In this document: piece by piece, positions 5,162-6,146 of the stretch | Layout: each line of letters begins with the position of its first letter | How positions within the stretch are numbered: position 1 is the stretch's first letter | Assembly: GCA_030600975.1 (NCBI GenBank) | Contig: JAUVUL010000127.1 | Coordinates: forward strand, 1-6,146 | Source of the DNA: Candidatus Aegiribacteria sp. | Lineage (GTDB): Bacteria > Fermentibacterota > Fermentibacteria > Fermentibacterales > JCC-6 | Reading direction: 5' to 3' | Length of the DNA stretch: 6,146 nucleotides | Translations under genes and position numbers: made by a program | Notes under the pieces: generated by a model | Seen by the model: only the letters and a program-made list of their open reading frames with translations | Database searches by the model: none | What the model was told of the DNA's origin: nothing

Positions 5162-6146
5162 ATGAAGTATTTTCCTATACTGCTATTTGTTGCTATGACT
5201 GCATTTTCCGGTACCATTCATCCTGATCTTCAGGATCTGATTCAGACCTCCGACGGGACGGAACTCATTCCCGTTTTCATACTGGTCCAGGGAGAGATCG
5301 ACACGGAGTGGGTCGATGCTGTTACTGTGGATATGAGCCGCGGTGCAAGGCAGGAATTTGTGGTCGATGCTCTGAAGAACATTGCCGATGTATCCCAGAC
5401 GGGGATTATCAGTGAACTTGGGTTTTACACCACGGGAAGTGTTTCCAACATCGTATCGCTCTGGCTTGCCAATGCTGTCTACTGTGAAGCTGCACCTGCT
5501 GTTATCAGAGAGATTGCTTCCCGCGGAGATGTCACCGTCGTTGAACGGGCAGCCCACCCGGATGCAGGATTGATCTATCCCTACGACGTGCGGGACGCCA
5601 CACCTGAAGAACTTGATAAGGCTATAACCTGGAGTGTTACGCAGATAAACGCAGACGATGTTTGGGCGCTTGGTTACAACGGCAGCGGAGTCATAGTCGG
5701 TGTCATTGATACCGGTACAGATTACAATCACATGGACCTTCACAACAATATGTGGCACGATACCCCGGCAGGTTATCATTACGGATGGGATTTCTTTGAC
5801 GGGGACAATGATCCCATGGATGACCATGGTCATGGAACCCACACTTCAGGATCCGTCTGCGGCGACGGTTCTGAGGGAACCGAGACAGGCGTAGCCCCGG
5901 GCGCAACCTGCATGGCTCTCCGTATCAATTACTACTCCGGTGGACAATACACATGGATACAGGCCATGGAGTTCGGCACCGATAACGGCGCCTCCGTTCT
6001 TTCGATGTCCCTTGGTTCTTCCGGAATCGGTAATGCTACAATCAGAATTGCGGAGGAGAACCTTCTTACCGCTGGAATCTACCACAGCGTTGCCGCAGGG
6101 AACTACGGTTCGAGTCCTGGCAGCATACTCTCAAGCGGAGACTGCC
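5162..6146 (+). CDS. Secreted S8 subtilisin-like serine protease, 3' end beyond window
   Basis: The frame is open for 328 codons and runs off the window. Residues 1-17 form a signal peptide: Lys2, a hydrophobic core and a probable cleavage near A-F-S-G at 14-17. Residues about 20-132 look like an inhibitor-I9-type prodomain. The segment with IPVFILVQG, a helix rich in R/E/D, and W-L-A-N-A-V-Y-C-E resembles the prodomain of bacillopeptidase F-type subtilases. The peptidase domain starts near 155, with catalytic Asp183 in VIDTGTD, His224 in HGHGTHTSG and oxyanion Asn314 in AAGNYG. The catalytic serine motif and any C-terminal sorting domain lie past the end. It lacks the Asp-rich double loop of the neighbouring protease but keeps G-W-D-F before the His motif. 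ATG 5162 is supported by AAAGGA 6 nt upstream. The likely role is extracellular proteolysis alongside the neighbour. The similar upstream region suggests shared control, while the different prodomain suggests old divergence rather than recent gene duplication. Confidence 0.92.
   Translation, partial: MKYFPILLFVAMTAFSGTIHPDLQDLIQTSDGTELIPVFILVQGEIDTEWVDAVTVDMSRGARQEFVVDALKNIADVSQTGIISELGFYTTGSVSNIVSLWLANAVYCEAAPAVIREIASRGDVTVVERAAHPDAGLIYPYDVRDATPEELDKAITWSVTQINADDVWALGYNGSGVIVGVIDTGTDYNHMDLHNNMWHDTPAGYHYGWDFFDGDNDPMDDHGHGTHTSGSVCGDGSEGTETGVAPGATCMALRINYYSGGQYTWIQAMEFGTDNGASVLSMSLGSSGIGNATIRIAEENLLTAGIYHSVAAGNYGSSPGSILSSGDC

Noticed and set aside
5183..5842. 219-codon open frame on the minus strand
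   Set aside because: It lies opposite the second subtilase, whose signal peptide, prodomain and Asp and His motifs are clear; the reverse translation shows no domain.
1..6146. tRNA, rRNA, CRISPR array, insertion sequence or attachment site
   Set aside because: No regularly spaced repeats, transposase-like frames, terminal inverted repeats or recognisable tRNA/rRNA segments were seen; almost all of the window is accounted for by five + strand genes.

Overview
The window looks like chromosomal DNA from a Gram-negative bacterium of the Fibrobacteres-Chlorobi-Bacteroidetes (FCB) superphylum or a related candidate phylum. The main clue is a secreted subtilase that ends in a type IX-like (Por/FlgD-Ig type) C-terminal sorting domain. 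Its Asp-rich calcium-type loops also fit secreted subtilases of these groups. A phylum such as Fermentibacteria or WOR-3 is possible, but that is a guess from style, not from a marker gene. All genes are on the + strand. No RNA gene, CRISPR array or mobile element was seen.

Left part (1-3141): an apparent three-gene operon with overlapping reading frames. It starts with the 3' end of a CNNM/CorC-type transporter gene (CorC_HlyC domain only). A second, shorter CNNM-type membrane protein follows, with DUF21 and a CBS pair but no CorC_HlyC domain. The third gene encodes a 659-residue cytoplasmic protein with an unusual layout: degenerate receiver, GGDEF-like domain with a GGDDF motif, then a long HEAT-repeat tail. 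The stop/start overlaps are 4 nt and 23 nt, which suggests co-translation. A link between cyclic-di-GMP-type signalling and divalent-cation transport is only inferred from this arrangement.

Right part (3142-6146): two secreted S8 subtilisin-like proteases in tandem. The first (3270-4961) is complete, with all four key active-site residues and a C-terminal sorting domain. The second (5162 to the window end) has a different prodomain and is cut off before its catalytic serine. The two proteins are clearly divergent, yet the roughly 110 bases just before each start codon align at about 73% identity by hand count with a single one-base gap. This repeated upstream block is the most interesting unexplained structure here. 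It is probably a shared promoter/5'-leader that puts both proteases under common control, or the relic of a duplication.

No stretch longer than 200 bases lacks a gene. The gap at 3142-3269 is mostly the first copy of the repeated block. The gap at 4962-5161 holds a possible terminator, a small inverted repeat and the second copy of the block.
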